Of a DNA stretch of 54,053 bases, positions 36,003 to 44,870 are shown piece after piece. How positions within the stretch are numbered: position 1 is the stretch's first letter; each line of letters begins with the position of its first letter. Under the pieces are notes generated by a model. That model saw only the letters and a list, made by a program, of their open reading frames with translations, was not told where the DNA came from and ran no database searches. Source of the DNA: Cupriavidus basilensis (GTDB lineage: Bacteria > Pseudomonadota > Gammaproteobacteria > Burkholderiales > Burkholderiaceae); NCBI RefSeq assembly GCF_029335485.1, contig NZ_JARJLM010000315.1, positions 1-54,053 on the forward strand, written 5' to 3'. Position numbers and translations under genes: made by a program.

Positions 36003-36193
36003 TGATGGTTCCTCTTGTGAAATCCGCCGGCAGGAGTCAAGCCGGGCAGTCGAACTCGCTGGGCGGGCAACGCGGGTGAAGCGGCCGCTAGTGCGGCCCG
36101 TGCAGCACCACGCGCATGCCCTATGCGCCGGGCTTGTAGCCAGGGCTTCGTTCCGCTTGCGCGGGCACGTCTGCGCATATCGCGAACCTGCGC

Positions 36194-36835
36194 TCAGGGA
36201 CGTTCCGCTTTGCTGCGCTGGATCTCCTCTTCCACATCGCGCAACTGGTCCTTGCCGAAATACATCTCGTCGCCGACAAAGAACGTGGGCGAGCCGAACG
36301 CACCGCGCTCGAACGCCGCCTGAGTGTTCGCCATGAGTTGCTGCTTGACCTCGGGATCCTCAATGCGGGCCTGGAAGCCGACGCCGTCCAAGCCCGCCGC
36401 ATCCAATGCGGTAGCGATGACCTGCGGGTCGTCCATCTTCAGTCCCTGCTCCCACATATGTGCGAATACCGCATCCACGTAAGCGACAAAGGTGCCGTTC
36501 TTCTGGGCGGCGACGGCCCCACGCATGATCTGCAGCGTGTTGACAGGCCAGAACGGGTTGTGCCTGTAAGCGTGCAATGCGTGCCTGGCGACAAAGCGAT
36601 GCATCTCCAGCCGGCCGAACTCCGGCTTGTTCTTGATACCCGCAAATGCTTCCGCTGGGGACCGGTTCCCGGTCAGCCGGAAAAGGCCTCCGAGCAATAC
36701 GGGCACATACTCGAACCTGACGCCCTGGCGTGCTTCGATACCTGGAATGACTTTATGGCTGAAGTACGAATTCGGGCTGCCGAAGTCGAACTGGAACTGG
36801 ACCTTGATGGGGGCGATTGCGTTTGTGTCGCGCAT
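36194..36835 (-). CDS. DsbA-like isomerase (2-hydroxychromene-2-carboxylate isomerase family)
   Basis: A 213-residue thioredoxin-fold protein of the DsbA/GST-kappa family. The N-terminus has FQFDFGSPNSYFSHKVIPG, where the active Ser/Asn motif of NahD-type isomerases lies, and the end has FGSPTFFVGDEMYFGKDQL, the family's cis-Pro region. NahD interconverts 2-hydroxychromene-2-carboxylate and its ring-opened form using glutathione; relatives act on other ring-cleavage intermediates. An AGGAGA ribosome site selects ATG 36835; the longer open frame upstream runs into the next gene. It is part of the minus-strand CoA-ligase operon, 83 bp after the ligase-hotdog fusion gene. Confidence 0.85.
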   Translation of the reverse strand: MRDTNAIAPIKVQFQFDFGSPNSYFSHKVIPGIEARQGVRFEYVPVLLGGLFRLTGNRSPAEAFAGIKNKPEFGRLEMHRFVARHALHAYRHNPFWPVNTLQIMRGAVAAQKNGTFVAYVDAVFAHMWEQGLKMDDPQVIATALDAAGLDGVGFQARIEDPEVKQQLMANTQAAFERGAFGSPTFFVGDEMYFGKDQLRDVEEEIQRSKAERP

Positions 36836-36918
36836 GATGTCTCCTGATACGTCTGTTGATGGAATCTCGTGAAACGGGTCCGGCGAAGAACGGATGGATA
36901 GAGCGGCGGCACGGAAGC

Positions 36919-38916
36919 TCAGCAGGGTTGCGGGCTCGGATGCTGCACGACCCCCGATGCGGTGGCCAGCGGGCGGCGATCTGCCTCCTGCGTGACGGTG
37001 ACCAGCATCGTCGCGCGACCGGGCACGGCGCTTGGGGCCAGGAGTGCCTCCACCATCAGCCACCCTTCCCGAGGCGGCCCTAGCCGCCTCATCGTCAATT
37101 CGAGTAGATGGCTCGACGCATAGGCGGAGAAGGCGGCCCATTGCATAGCAGCTTCGGTCAGGAAGGACAACAAGCCAGTACCAAAGCCAAGGGTCTGCTC
37201 GACGTCTTCTGTCCACTTGGCGCGCAGCGCGACATGTCCCGGTGCCAGCCGCATGCCGGACAACAGGCATGCTTGCGCTAGTGGGGAAGTCGCGGCGAAG
37301 GCGCCGAAATCGCTTGTCCATTGCGCTGAATGATCATCCACGGCATCGCTCGTGAAAGCCGTCTCCCGATCACGGTCGGCACGCTCCCGCGCCAGTGCAT
37401 TCAGGAACTGCTCGCGCAAGGCCATCTTCTGCAGCTTGCCGGTGGGCAGCCGGGGAAAGTCCGTCACCAGCCGGATGGACTTGGGCGTCTTGATGGGGCC
37501 AAGCCGCAAGCGACATTGTTGGCGTAGGGCTTCGCTCACCGCCGCCGTGACCAACGAGGAATCCCGCACCTGCACAATGGCCTGCACCGCTTCGCCAAGT
37601 TCTTCATCGGGTATGCCGAAGACTGCGGCGTCCAGTACATTCTCGTCGCGCAGCAGGAAGGCCTCGATCTCCTGCGGATAGATATTCACGCCGCCCGAGA
37701 TTACAACAAAGTCGCGGCGGTCGCTGAGATAAAGATAACCCTCCTCGTCGACATGTCCGATGTCGCCGTAGGTCCACCAGCCCTGCCGGCTTCGTGAGCG
37801 GGCGGTCTTGTCCTCGTCCTTCCAATAGGCGAACGTGCTCGTGCCTTCAAAGAAGACAGTTCCTGTTCGCCCGGAAGGCAGCTCCTGCTCATTCTCGTCG
37901 AGGATATGGATGATCCCATCCGTGGCGCGGCCCACCGAGCCCTTGTGGCTCAGCCACTCCTCCGAGCTGATGGCGCAAGCGCCGATGCCTTCTGTACCCG
38001 CGTAGTACTCGAACAGTATGGGACCCCACCATGCGATCATTGCCTCTTTCACGTGCACGGGACATGGCGCTGCGCCGTGATGCGCCGCCTGGTGGCTGGA
38101 CAGGTCATGGGCCTGGCGCACGCCGGCCGGCAGGCGCAGCAGGCGGTGGAACATGGTTGGCACCCACTGGCTATGTGTCACCTTGAACCGCGAAATGGCA
38201 TCTAGTGCCAGCGCTGCATCGAAGCGCTCCATGACGATGCAGGTCCCGCCCATCGCTAAGGTGGCGGCCACATTGCGATGAGGCGCGGCGTGGTAGAGCG
38301 GCGCCGTACACAGGCTCACCATGTCCCGCCCCACCCCCGGCCGGCCGGGCCAGGATGAGTTGCGCGAATCCGGCCCATCAAAAGGCCCTGTCGGCATGGG
38401 CTTGCGCACCCCCTTTGGCCGGCCTGTCGTGCCCGAGGAGTACATCATCTCCCTGCCAGGCGCCGTGCTTTCCGGCAGCGTGCTGGGGCAAGCCGCCACC
38501 CGTTCCTCCCAGGGATCGAAGCCGGCAATACGGCTGCCGAGGCTAAACAGGCAAGCGCCGGCAAAGTCGACCTCCGACGCTGCGCCGGCACTCTCGGCCG
38601 TTGCCGACAACACCACGACAGCGGCTCCGGCATCCCGCACGATATATGCCAAGTCGTCCGCCGACAGCTTTGTCGAAGCCGGCACGTACCTCACGCCGAT
38701 TCTCTGGCAGGCCCAGCCCAGGAAGAGGAAAGCCGGAGCATTCTCGATGCAGAAGACGATAGCGTCGCCGGACGTGACGCCGCATTGCTGCAGCAAGTGC
38801 GCGGCCTGATTGGCGCCCGACTCCAGCTCCCCATAGCTCAGGGTTCGCTGGCTTGGAATGAACACGGCAGCCGTGCGGTCGGGCCGGCTCCGGGCGTGAA
38901 TCGAAGGATGTGTCAT
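36919..38916 (-). CDS. Acyl-CoA synthetase fused to a C-terminal hotdog domain
   Basis: A 665-residue two-domain protein. Residues ~5-520 form an AMP-binding CoA ligase: the P-loop MMYSSGTTGRPKGV near 157, YYAGTEG near 310, TYGDIGHVDEEGYLYLSDR near 390, and the catalytic Lys in LPTGKLQKM near 512. Residues ~540-660 add a PaaI-like hotdog thioesterase-type domain (TGLLSFLTEAAMQWA, then strands TRMLV-like and ATASGVV). Standard CoA ligases end near 520-550, so this is a fusion. It is 22 bp from the next ligase gene and in the same operon. The hotdog half could hydrolyse or edit the product thioester, which would be unusual in one chain. Confidence 0.85.
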   Translation of the reverse strand: MTHPSIHARSRPDRTAAVFIPSQRTLSYGELESGANQAAHLLQQCGVTSGDAIVFCIENAPAFLFLGWACQRIGVRYVPASTKLSADDLAYIVRDAGAAVVVLSATAESAGAASEVDFAGACLFSLGSRIAGFDPWEERVAACPSTLPESTAPGREMMYSSGTTGRPKGVRKPMPTGPFDGPDSRNSSWPGRPGVGRDMVSLCTAPLYHAAPHRNVAATLAMGGTCIVMERFDAALALDAISRFKVTHSQWVPTMFHRLLRLPAGVRQAHDLSSHQAAHHGAAPCPVHVKEAMIAWWGPILFEYYAGTEGIGACAISSEEWLSHKGSVGRATDGIIHILDENEQELPSGRTGTVFFEGTSTFAYWKDEDKTARSRSRQGWWTYGDIGHVDEEGYLYLSDRRDFVVISGGVNIYPQEIEAFLLRDENVLDAAVFGIPDEELGEAVQAIVQVRDSSLVTAAVSEALRQQCRLRLGPIKTPKSIRLVTDFPRLPTGKLQKMALREQFLNALARERADRDRETAFTSDAVDDHSAQWTSDFGAFAATSPLAQACLLSGMRLAPGHVALRAKWTEDVEQTLGFGTGLLSFLTEAAMQWAAFSAYASSHLLELTMRRLGPPREGWLMVEALLAPSAVPGRATMLVTVTQEADRRPLATASGVVQHPSPQPC

Positions 38917-38938
38917 TGTGCTCTCCTGCCGTGCTGGC

Positions 38939-40501
38939 TCAGGACGGATCCCTGCGCCCTGCCCCCAGCACGGCGGCCTTCTCCTTCAGTGCGTTCTTGA
39001 GGACTTTTCCAGTCGGCGCGACCGGCAGTTGGGTCAGGAAATGGATTTCGGCTGGCAGCTTGTAGGGAGACAGCCGCTCCCGCAGAAATCGCTCCAGCGC
39101 ATCCTGGCTGATCGTGGCATTCGCGGCTGCTTCCACGAAGGCGATGACCTCTTCGTTGCCGTCCGCCTGCCGCCCCACGACGGCAGACTGCACAATGTCC
39201 GGATGGCTGTTCAGGACCTGCTCGACCTCCACCGGGTAGACATTAAAGCCAGAGCGGATGATTAACTCTTTGGTGCGGCCCATGATGAAAAGGGCACCGT
39301 CTGGCTCCTGCCTGGCGAGGTCGCAGGTATTGAACCAGCCCTCGGCGTCGACAGCCTCGCGGGTCAGTGCTTCATTGCAGTAATAACCCTTCATGACATT
39401 GGGACCCCGCACTCGCAACTCGCCCACGGCGCCCGGCTCGACCGGCTGTCCCTCGGAATCGACAATGCGAATCTCCACCCCCGGCACGGGCATGCCGACA
39501 GAGCAGTCCGTGCGCGGCGCATGGAGCAAGGTCTGCGACACCGTTGGCGACATCTCGGTCAGTCCGTAGTTGTTATGCAGCGTGAGGCCTAGCGCCGCTT
39601 CCACGTCCTGTTTCAATTGCTGGGTCAACGGCGACCCCGCAACACCCGCCAGGCGCAGGACGTGTGGGCCGATGCTACCGCCTGCGCTGCGCATCCAGTC
39701 GAGCAACTTGGCGTACATGGCCGGCACGCCCATCAGTACGGTGATGCCTTCCTCGCGCATGGCCTTGGCCAGCGCAGGCGCCGAATAACGATCTTCGAGC
39801 ACCAGGGCGCAGCCACATGCAAGCGAGCCCACCAACTGCGATGAGAGTCCCACCACATGCGCCATCGGCAGCACGCCATAGGCCTTGTTCTGAGGACCGA
39901 GACGGCGTAGCGCCCAGACCAGTTCTGCCACATGGAGCAGGTTGGCATGCGTCAGCATGACGCCCTTCGGGTGGCCGGACGTTCCGGAGGTATAGATCAT
40001 GGCCGCCACCTGCGCCTTCGGGTCTTCGCTCGCTGGCTCCGCGTGAGCGCCTTCGTTCAGGGGCCCGACGGCCAGCTTGCCGAGGGCGGGCCAGCACTGC
40101 TCAACGCTCCTATTGCGGCCGGCGTGCATCAGCGCATCCGCGGAAATCTCGCTGGTGTAGAAGACGCGGCGCGCGCCGGAGTGCTCGATAAAGTTGTCGA
40201 TCTCGCGCGGTGACAGGCGCGCGTTGACGACCACCGCCCAGGCATCCATCGCGCTGGCGGCCAGCACCAGCACACCCAGTGCCACACAGTTCTCCGCGAC
40301 CATCAAGACCCGGTCGCCCGGACGAACACCGAGCTGGCGCAGCCGTTGCGCCCCGTCCTCGATGGCCACCGCCAACTCCCCATAGCTCACTCGGCCCCGC
40401 TTGTCCTGCAGCGCCAACGCCTCCGGCTGCCGGCACACCCAAGGCTCAATAACTTGGTGGATGCGCCTGTAGGACGCAATCGATGTTCTACCTGTTTCCA
40501 T
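38939..40501 (-). CDS. Acyl-CoA synthetase, copy 1 (medium-chain/aromatic-acid type)
   Basis: A 520-residue AMP-forming CoA ligase. Motifs in order: MIYTSGTSGHPKGV (about residue 170), NNYGLTEMSPTVS (about 300), FNTCDLARQEPDGALFIMGR (about 385), IIRSGFNVYPVEVE (about 408) and PTGKVLKNALK near the end, where Lys is catalytic. It converts a free carboxylic acid, CoA and ATP into acyl-CoA; the acid is unknown. It is the first gene of an operon reaching 35022. The start at 40501 follows GGGAGA; the frame is open further upstream through the promoter. It is a close paralogue of the ligase at 42255-43820, whose promoter has the same operator layout. Confidence 0.93.
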   Translation of the reverse strand: METGRTSIASYRRIHQVIEPWVCRQPEALALQDKRGRVSYGELAVAIEDGAQRLRQLGVRPGDRVLMVAENCVALGVLVLAASAMDAWAVVVNARLSPREIDNFIEHSGARRVFYTSEISADALMHAGRNRSVEQCWPALGKLAVGPLNEGAHAEPASEDPKAQVAAMIYTSGTSGHPKGVMLTHANLLHVAELVWALRRLGPQNKAYGVLPMAHVVGLSSQLVGSLACGCALVLEDRYSAPALAKAMREEGITVLMGVPAMYAKLLDWMRSAGGSIGPHVLRLAGVAGSPLTQQLKQDVEAALGLTLHNNYGLTEMSPTVSQTLLHAPRTDCSVGMPVPGVEIRIVDSEGQPVEPGAVGELRVRGPNVMKGYYCNEALTREAVDAEGWFNTCDLARQEPDGALFIMGRTKELIIRSGFNVYPVEVEQVLNSHPDIVQSAVVGRQADGNEEVIAFVEAAANATISQDALERFLRERLSPYKLPAEIHFLTQLPVAPTGKVLKNALKEKAAVLGAGRRDPS

Positions 40502-40561
40502 ATGTCTCCCGCCTCTATTTTTGTGGACTATCCCAGGCCGCGTTTGCTTTGCCGCCGAACC

Positions 40562-40600
40562 AGAACCGTAATGCGGTTTAATATACTGCACTACGGTTCT
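40562..40600 (-). promoter_or_regulatory. Three-half-site operator at the ligase-1 promoter
   Basis: Half-sites AGAACCG (40562-40568), CGGTTTA (40574-40580) and CGGTTCT (40594-40600). The outer pair are exact inverse complements; the middle is a direct repeat of the third. Starts are 12 and 20 bp apart. A TATATT -10-like element on the minus strand lies between the second and third half-sites. This is the PcaU/PobR-type IclR layout. Confidence 0.65.
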
Positions 40601-40619
40601 ACTCGCAAAGTAGAGATCT

Positions 40620-40651
40620 CGCAAATTTCTCAATGACCCGAGAAATTTGCG
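40620..40651. promoter_or_regulatory. Perfect 12-bp dyad upstream of the ligase-1 promoter
   Basis: CGCAAATTTCTC (40620-40631) and GAGAAATTTGCG (40640-40651) are exact inverse complements around an 8-bp spacer. It lies ~120 bp upstream of the ligase start. It may be a second regulator site, or the stem of a transcript running the other way. Confidence 0.5.
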
Positions 40652-41154
40652 TGAAATTCGGGATGAGTGTCGCTTTCAGCGCGGACAATAGCGGGCCAAT
40701 GTTCCACTATGCGGATCAATTCGGTGATATGGGAAGAGAGGTAGGGCTACGTACATGCGGACACCGCGCTGCGATCGAGATCACGACTCCTGCCTGGTTT
40801 GCCTGCGAGCGACACAGCGATCGCCTCACGTGCGGAAATGCCAAAGGCTGGGAAACTCGTGGCACAAATCCAGGGGAAAGGGCTGCGGCGCCGACGTCTA
40901 TAATTTCGATTCGCGCAGGGACGAAGACGCGACGGAGCTCCACCGTGGTCGCCAACGTCAACAGTGGCGCGGAGGTTTGTTCCAGGTTCAGGGAAATGAG
41001 AGCGCGGGCCCACTACAGAACCGGGGACACGGCCCGTTCTGATGGCGGGAGGCCATCATGGTGATGGCTGCGCCGGCTCCTGCTTGAGGTTTCACCGCAG
41101 CAACGTGGATGCCCGGCTTTGGCTATGTCCTGGCTCCGGCCTGGGGAATCAGCA

Positions 41155-41188
41155 GGCAACGGAAGGGGCACGGCCCCCTTCCGTTGCC
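41155..41188 (-). terminator. Strong hairpin terminator downstream of the IclR gene
   Basis: GGCAACGGAAGGGG (41155-41168) pairs perfectly over 14 bp with CCCCTTCCGTTGCC (41175-41188), loop of 6. It lies 11 bp beyond the IclR stop at 41199. There is no clear T-tract, but the stem is the strongest in the window. Confidence 0.65.
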
Positions 41189-41198
41189 ACTGCGAAAC

Positions 41199-42086
41199 CT
41201 ATGCCCTGACCGGCGACCTCTGCAGCGCAGGTTCTCCGAATCCTTGACCGAGGCTGCGCTCGATTTCCCGGACCGTTTCGAGAAGTCGGGGCCGAATCTC
41301 ATCGTGCAGCCTCGCGACCGGGAAGTAGCCGGCCGCGCCAGCCACACTGATGACCATCATGGGCAAACCACGGCCCGGCAGGAACGGCGCGGCAATGCCG
41401 TGAACCTCCTTGACCCAGCTACCGGCGGAGGTCACGCATCCCGTTGCCCGGTACTCTTCGACAGCCTCGATAATGCCTTTTTCAAGAATGGGCCACGTAC
41501 CCTCGTCGAGCTCGCAGATACGCTCCATCAGCTCTGACCGCTCGCGTGCCGGCAGCGCCGCGAGTAGTGCCCGTCCCGCCGCGCTGCTACTCAACGGAAT
41601 ACGAGAACCGACATCGAGACTGAGCGTTACGATCGACGTGCTGCGACAACATTCGAGGTAGAGCATGGACAGCCGGTCGCGCGTGGTGAGCGCAACCACG
41701 GCTCCGGTTTCGGCGGCAAGCAACTGCATATACGGCCGAACCACCTGGCGAATATCCAAATTCGCCAGCATGGAACTTCCTAGTGCGCCAGTCGCCGTGC
41801 CAAGCCGGTACTTGCCGCTCTCAGGCACCAGATGCAGGTAACCAAGCTTCGTCAACGTATAGGTCAGCCGCGTGATAGTGGATTTCGGCAGTCCGCAGCG
41901 CTCGGCAATCTCGTGGTTGGCCAGAAAATTGTCCCCCGTCCGGAAACAGCTCAGCACCTCCAGCCCCCGTGCAAGCGCGGTGACGAAATGCCTGTCCTGC
42001 CCCTCCTCCACTGGCAGTTCCTCATCGATCTCCTTTTCGCTGGCAGGCATTGTTTTGTTGATAGTCGCTTCCTTTGCCCTTGTCAT
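41199..42086 (-). CDS. IclR-family regulator of the CoA-ligase region
   Basis: A 295-residue regulator: N-terminal winged helix at about 35-95 (NHEIAERCGLPKSTITRLTY is the recognition region) and IclR effector domain at ~110-275. PcaU, PcaR and PobR in this family sense aromatic acids and bind three-half-site operators. It stands between two paralogous CoA ligase genes, both of which have such operators, making it the obvious candidate regulator. The start at 42086 is the first Met; another at 42050 is possible and begins closer to the conserved domain. It is followed by a strong hairpin. Confidence 0.9.
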   Translation of the reverse strand: MTRAKEATINKTMPASEKEIDEELPVEEGQDRHFVTALARGLEVLSCFRTGDNFLANHEIAERCGLPKSTITRLTYTLTKLGYLHLVPESGKYRLGTATGALGSSMLANLDIRQVVRPYMQLLAAETGAVVALTTRDRLSMLYLECCRSTSIVTLSLDVGSRIPLSSSAAGRALLAALPARERSELMERICELDEGTWPILEKGIIEAVEEYRATGCVTSAGSWVKEVHGIAAPFLPGRGLPMMVISVAGAAGYFPVARLHDEIRPRLLETVREIERSLGQGFGEPALQRSPVRA

Positions 42087-42254
42087 GCTGGTGGTTATCC
42101 TTCCACGAAATACCGAAACACTTGCTGAGGGCGACCCGCACCGCTTCCCCCTGCGCGTTCGAAGCAGCCTGCCGGCACCGCCCTATCCAACCGAGCAAGG
42201 TAACACATCCCAAGGTGCTGCCCCGCGGCCCGCCCACGAGCCGGCTGCAAGTGC

Positions 42255-43820
42255 TCACAGCAGTGCTTGCCGCTCGTCTTTTTCCTTTGCCGCGAGCTGT
42301 TTAATCTCACTCTTGAGGAGTTTCCCGGTAGGAGCGGCGGGCAGTCGTGCCATGGCTCGGATCTCCGCAGGCACTTTGTAGGGCGATAGGCGGTTGCGCA
42401 AATAGGAGATAAGCTCATCACGATCAACCGCTACGCCGGCCGCCAGCTCCACAAACGCGATCACCTCCTCATTGCCGCCAACGGCTCGCCCCACGACGGC
42501 CGACTGCACGATGGCCGGATGGCTGTTCAAGACCTGCTCAACCTCGACCGGGTACACATTGAATCCGGAGCGGATGATGAGCTCCTTGGTGCGGCCGACG
42601 ATGAACAAGGCGCCGTCGCTGTCCTGTCGCGCCATATCGCCCGTATTGAGCCACCCTTCCGCATTGATGACCGTACGGGTAAGCTTTTCGTCGCGGTAGT
42701 AGCCTTTCATCATGTTAGGCCCGCGCACCCACAATTCGCCAGCGCTCCCCTGAGCGACATCATTGCCGGCAGCATCTGCAATGCGAATTTCCACGTTCGG
42801 CACCGGCAGTCCCACGGAACAATCCTTGCGCCAAACGCCCAGTGGAGTCTGCGCGACTGTCGGCGACATCTCAGTCAGGCCATAGCCGTTTTGCAGGGGC
42901 ATATCAAAAGCAGACTCGACCGCCTGCTTTAGTTCCGGTGTCAAAGGCGAGCCCGCCGTAGCGATCACGCGCAGGCCGTGTCCTGCGAGCGACGTGCCGG
43001 TATGTGTACACCAGTCGAGCAGCCTGGCGTACATGGCGGGTACGCCGAGGAGCAGGGTCAGACCGCCCTCGCGCAATGCTGAGACCAGTGCCTCCGGCGA
43101 GAACCGCTCCTCGAGCCTCAGAACGCAGCCGCAAGCGAGCGAACCAAGCAGTTGCGAAGACAGGCCAACCACATGTGCCATTGGCAGGATGCCGTAGACC
43201 GTGTCAAGTGGGCTCAGTTGGCGCAACTGGCGGGACAGCGTGGCCATATGCAGCAGATTGGCGTGCGTCAGCATGACTCCCTTCGGGCTACCCGAAGTAC
43301 CCGACGTGTAGATCATCGCGGCCACTTGATCTCTTGAACTGTGGCTGACGGGCTCCGGCACGGCAGCGTCGTTCAACGGCCCCACCGCTAACTCACCCAC
43401 ATATGGCCAGGCAGATGCCACGGCGCCCGCGCGTTGCGCATGGGCTTGCGCATCCTGGGAGACATCTGCGGCATAGAGTACGCGCCTCGCTCCAGAATGG
43501 TCGATGAAATTGTCAATTTCTCGGGGTGACAGGCGCGCATTGACCACGACTGCCCAGGCATCGCATACGCTCGCCGCCAGCACCAGGACGGCCAGCGCGG
43601 CACAGTTTTCCGCGACCAGCATGACTCGATCACCGGGACGCACGCCAAGCTGGCGGAGTTGGTTTGCCGCATCCCGCGTCGCCGTGGCGAGTTCCCCATA
43701 CGTCAGCCGATAGCGCTTGTCCCGCAGGGCTATCGCAGTTGGATTGCCTTCGACCCACGGGTCGATCACTTCGTGGATCCGTCGGAACGCAAAGTTGAGC
43801 GTCTCATGCTTCTCATTCAT
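42255..43820 (-). CDS. Acyl-CoA synthetase, copy 2 (paralogue of the 38939-40501 ligase)
   Basis: A 521-residue AMP-forming CoA ligase, collinear with the other copy: MIYTSGTSGSPKGV near 173, NGYGLTEMSPTVA near 305, LNTGDMARQDSDGALFIVGR near 390, IIRSGFNVYPVEVE near 413 and PTGKLLKSEIK at the end. The two share most of their length, including the N-terminal 'RRIHEVIDPWV' style start, so they arose by duplication and probably activate related acids. GGAGACG precedes ATG 43820. It is divergent from the SDR/ACAD operon and shares its promoter region with it. Confidence 0.93.
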   Translation of the reverse strand: MNEKHETLNFAFRRIHEVIDPWVEGNPTAIALRDKRYRLTYGELATATRDAANQLRQLGVRPGDRVMLVAENCAALAVLVLAASVCDAWAVVVNARLSPREIDNFIDHSGARRVLYAADVSQDAQAHAQRAGAVASAWPYVGELAVGPLNDAAVPEPVSHSSRDQVAAMIYTSGTSGSPKGVMLTHANLLHMATLSRQLRQLSPLDTVYGILPMAHVVGLSSQLLGSLACGCVLRLEERFSPEALVSALREGGLTLLLGVPAMYARLLDWCTHTGTSLAGHGLRVIATAGSPLTPELKQAVESAFDMPLQNGYGLTEMSPTVAQTPLGVWRKDCSVGLPVPNVEIRIADAAGNDVAQGSAGELWVRGPNMMKGYYRDEKLTRTVINAEGWLNTGDMARQDSDGALFIVGRTKELIIRSGFNVYPVEVEQVLNSHPAIVQSAVVGRAVGGNEEVIAFVELAAGVAVDRDELISYLRNRLSPYKVPAEIRAMARLPAAPTGKLLKSEIKQLAAKEKDERQALL

Positions 43821-43847
43821 GTCTAGCGTCTCCTGCCACAGATTATT

Positions 43848-43886
43848 TAGACTGCAATGCAGTCCATAATACTGTTTAGCAGTCTA
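43848..43886 (-). promoter_or_regulatory. Three-half-site operator between ligase 2 and the SDR operon
   Basis: Half-sites TAGACTG (43848-43854), CAGTCCA (43860-43866) and CAGTCTA (43880-43886). Spacing (12 and 20 bp) is identical to the ligase-1 operator, but the bases differ (GACTG versus AACCG). The inner GACTG-CAATG-CAGTC (43850-43864) is a perfect 15-bp dyad. A TATTAT on the minus strand lies between the second and third half-sites. The position allows control of both divergent operons. Confidence 0.65.
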
Positions 43887-44016
43887 AAATTCCAGCATCG
43901 CGATGCCTATTTGACCAGAAAACCGGGAGTTGGCGTTGACTTGCATCGAAACGCAACCCATACTGGATCGCAGTGCAGTTTTATGTTCCGCAAAAAAACA
44001 TGGGAAGGAGACTACT

Positions 44017-44745
44017 ATGACCAAGAAGAAGGCCGTGCTCGTCATCGGAGCTGGGGACGCCACCGGCAGCGCGATTGCGCGCCGATTTGCGCGCGAGGGC
44101 TATATCGCCTGCATGACACGACGTAACGCGGACAAACTTGCGCCATTGGTGGCGCAGATCGAAGCCGAGGGTGGCGAGGCGCATGCATTCGCCTCCGACG
44201 CACGGAAAGAGGAAGACGTGACTGCGCTCTTCCAGGAGATCGAATCGAAAATCGCACCGATCGAAGTTGCCGTGTTCAACATCGGTGCGAATGTCCGTTT
44301 CGATATCCTGGAAACGACCGCGCGCGTCTATTACAAGGTCTGGGAGATGGCCTGCTTCGGCGGTTTCCTGATGGGCCGAGAGGCTGCCAGGGTGATGTTG
44401 CCCCGGGAGCGCGGATCGATCTTCTTTACCGGGGCGACGGCGAGCATTCGCGGTCGCGCAGGCTATGCAGCGTTCGCGGGTGCCAAGCACGGGCTGCGCG
44501 CACTCGCGCAATCGATGGCCAGGGAACTCGGCCCCAAGGGCATTCACGTCGCTCAGCTCATCATCGACGGCGCCATCGACACGGAGTTCATTCGCGAGAC
44601 CTTCCCAGAGCGTTACGCGCTGAAAGAGCAAGACGGCATTCTCAACCCCGACCACATCGCCGACGCCTACTGGATGCTGCATCAACAGCCCAAGGATGCG
44701 TGGACGCATGAGCTCGATCTGCGCCCCTGGCTCGAGGCATGGTGA
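44017..44745 (+). CDS. Short-chain dehydrogenase/reductase with Phe at the catalytic Tyr position
   Basis: A 242-residue SDR. The nucleotide-binding motif is VLVIGAGDATGSAIARRFA, with GxGxxTG in place of the common TGxxxGxG. The Ser-containing loop is FTGATASIRG, but the YxxxK motif reads AAFAGAKHGLR, with Phe where the catalytic Tyr normally sits and Lys in place. A group of SDRs in Burkholderiales has this FxxxK form; either Tyr at a nearby position (GYAAF) replaces it, or the protein is not a classical oxidoreductase. GGAAGGAG marks ATG 44017. It is the first gene of the plus-strand operon with two acyl-CoA dehydrogenases. Confidence 0.87.
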   Translation: MTKKKAVLVIGAGDATGSAIARRFAREGYIACMTRRNADKLAPLVAQIEAEGGEAHAFASDARKEEDVTALFQEIESKIAPIEVAVFNIGANVRFDILETTARVYYKVWEMACFGGFLMGREAARVMLPRERGSIFFTGATASIRGRAGYAAFAGAKHGLRALAQSMARELGPKGIHVAQLIIDGAIDTEFIRETFPERYALKEQDGILNPDHIADAYWMLHQQPKDAWTHELDLRPWLEAW

Positions 44746-44870
44746 TCGCACCGCAGTGAACTGACATCGCGGCGAGGCGACTGTGCCGCCGCTCCGTCTT
44801 ACCTGCATTGTCCCCGCTTGCCCGATTCTCCCCGGCTGCGAGGGCATGCGGCCGCCATTCGGAATCAAGC

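Larger units (their letters stand above)
40502..41198. other. 697-bp region with operator elements and no supported gene
   Basis: The first ~150 bp are AT-rich and form the promoter of the ligase operon: the three-half-site operator (40562-40600) and a perfect 12-bp dyad (40620-40651). From 40652 to 41154 I see no gene; a plus-strand frame at 40633-41064 has no family resemblance and starts in the dyad. At the right end lies the hairpin terminator of the IclR gene. Confidence 0.5.
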
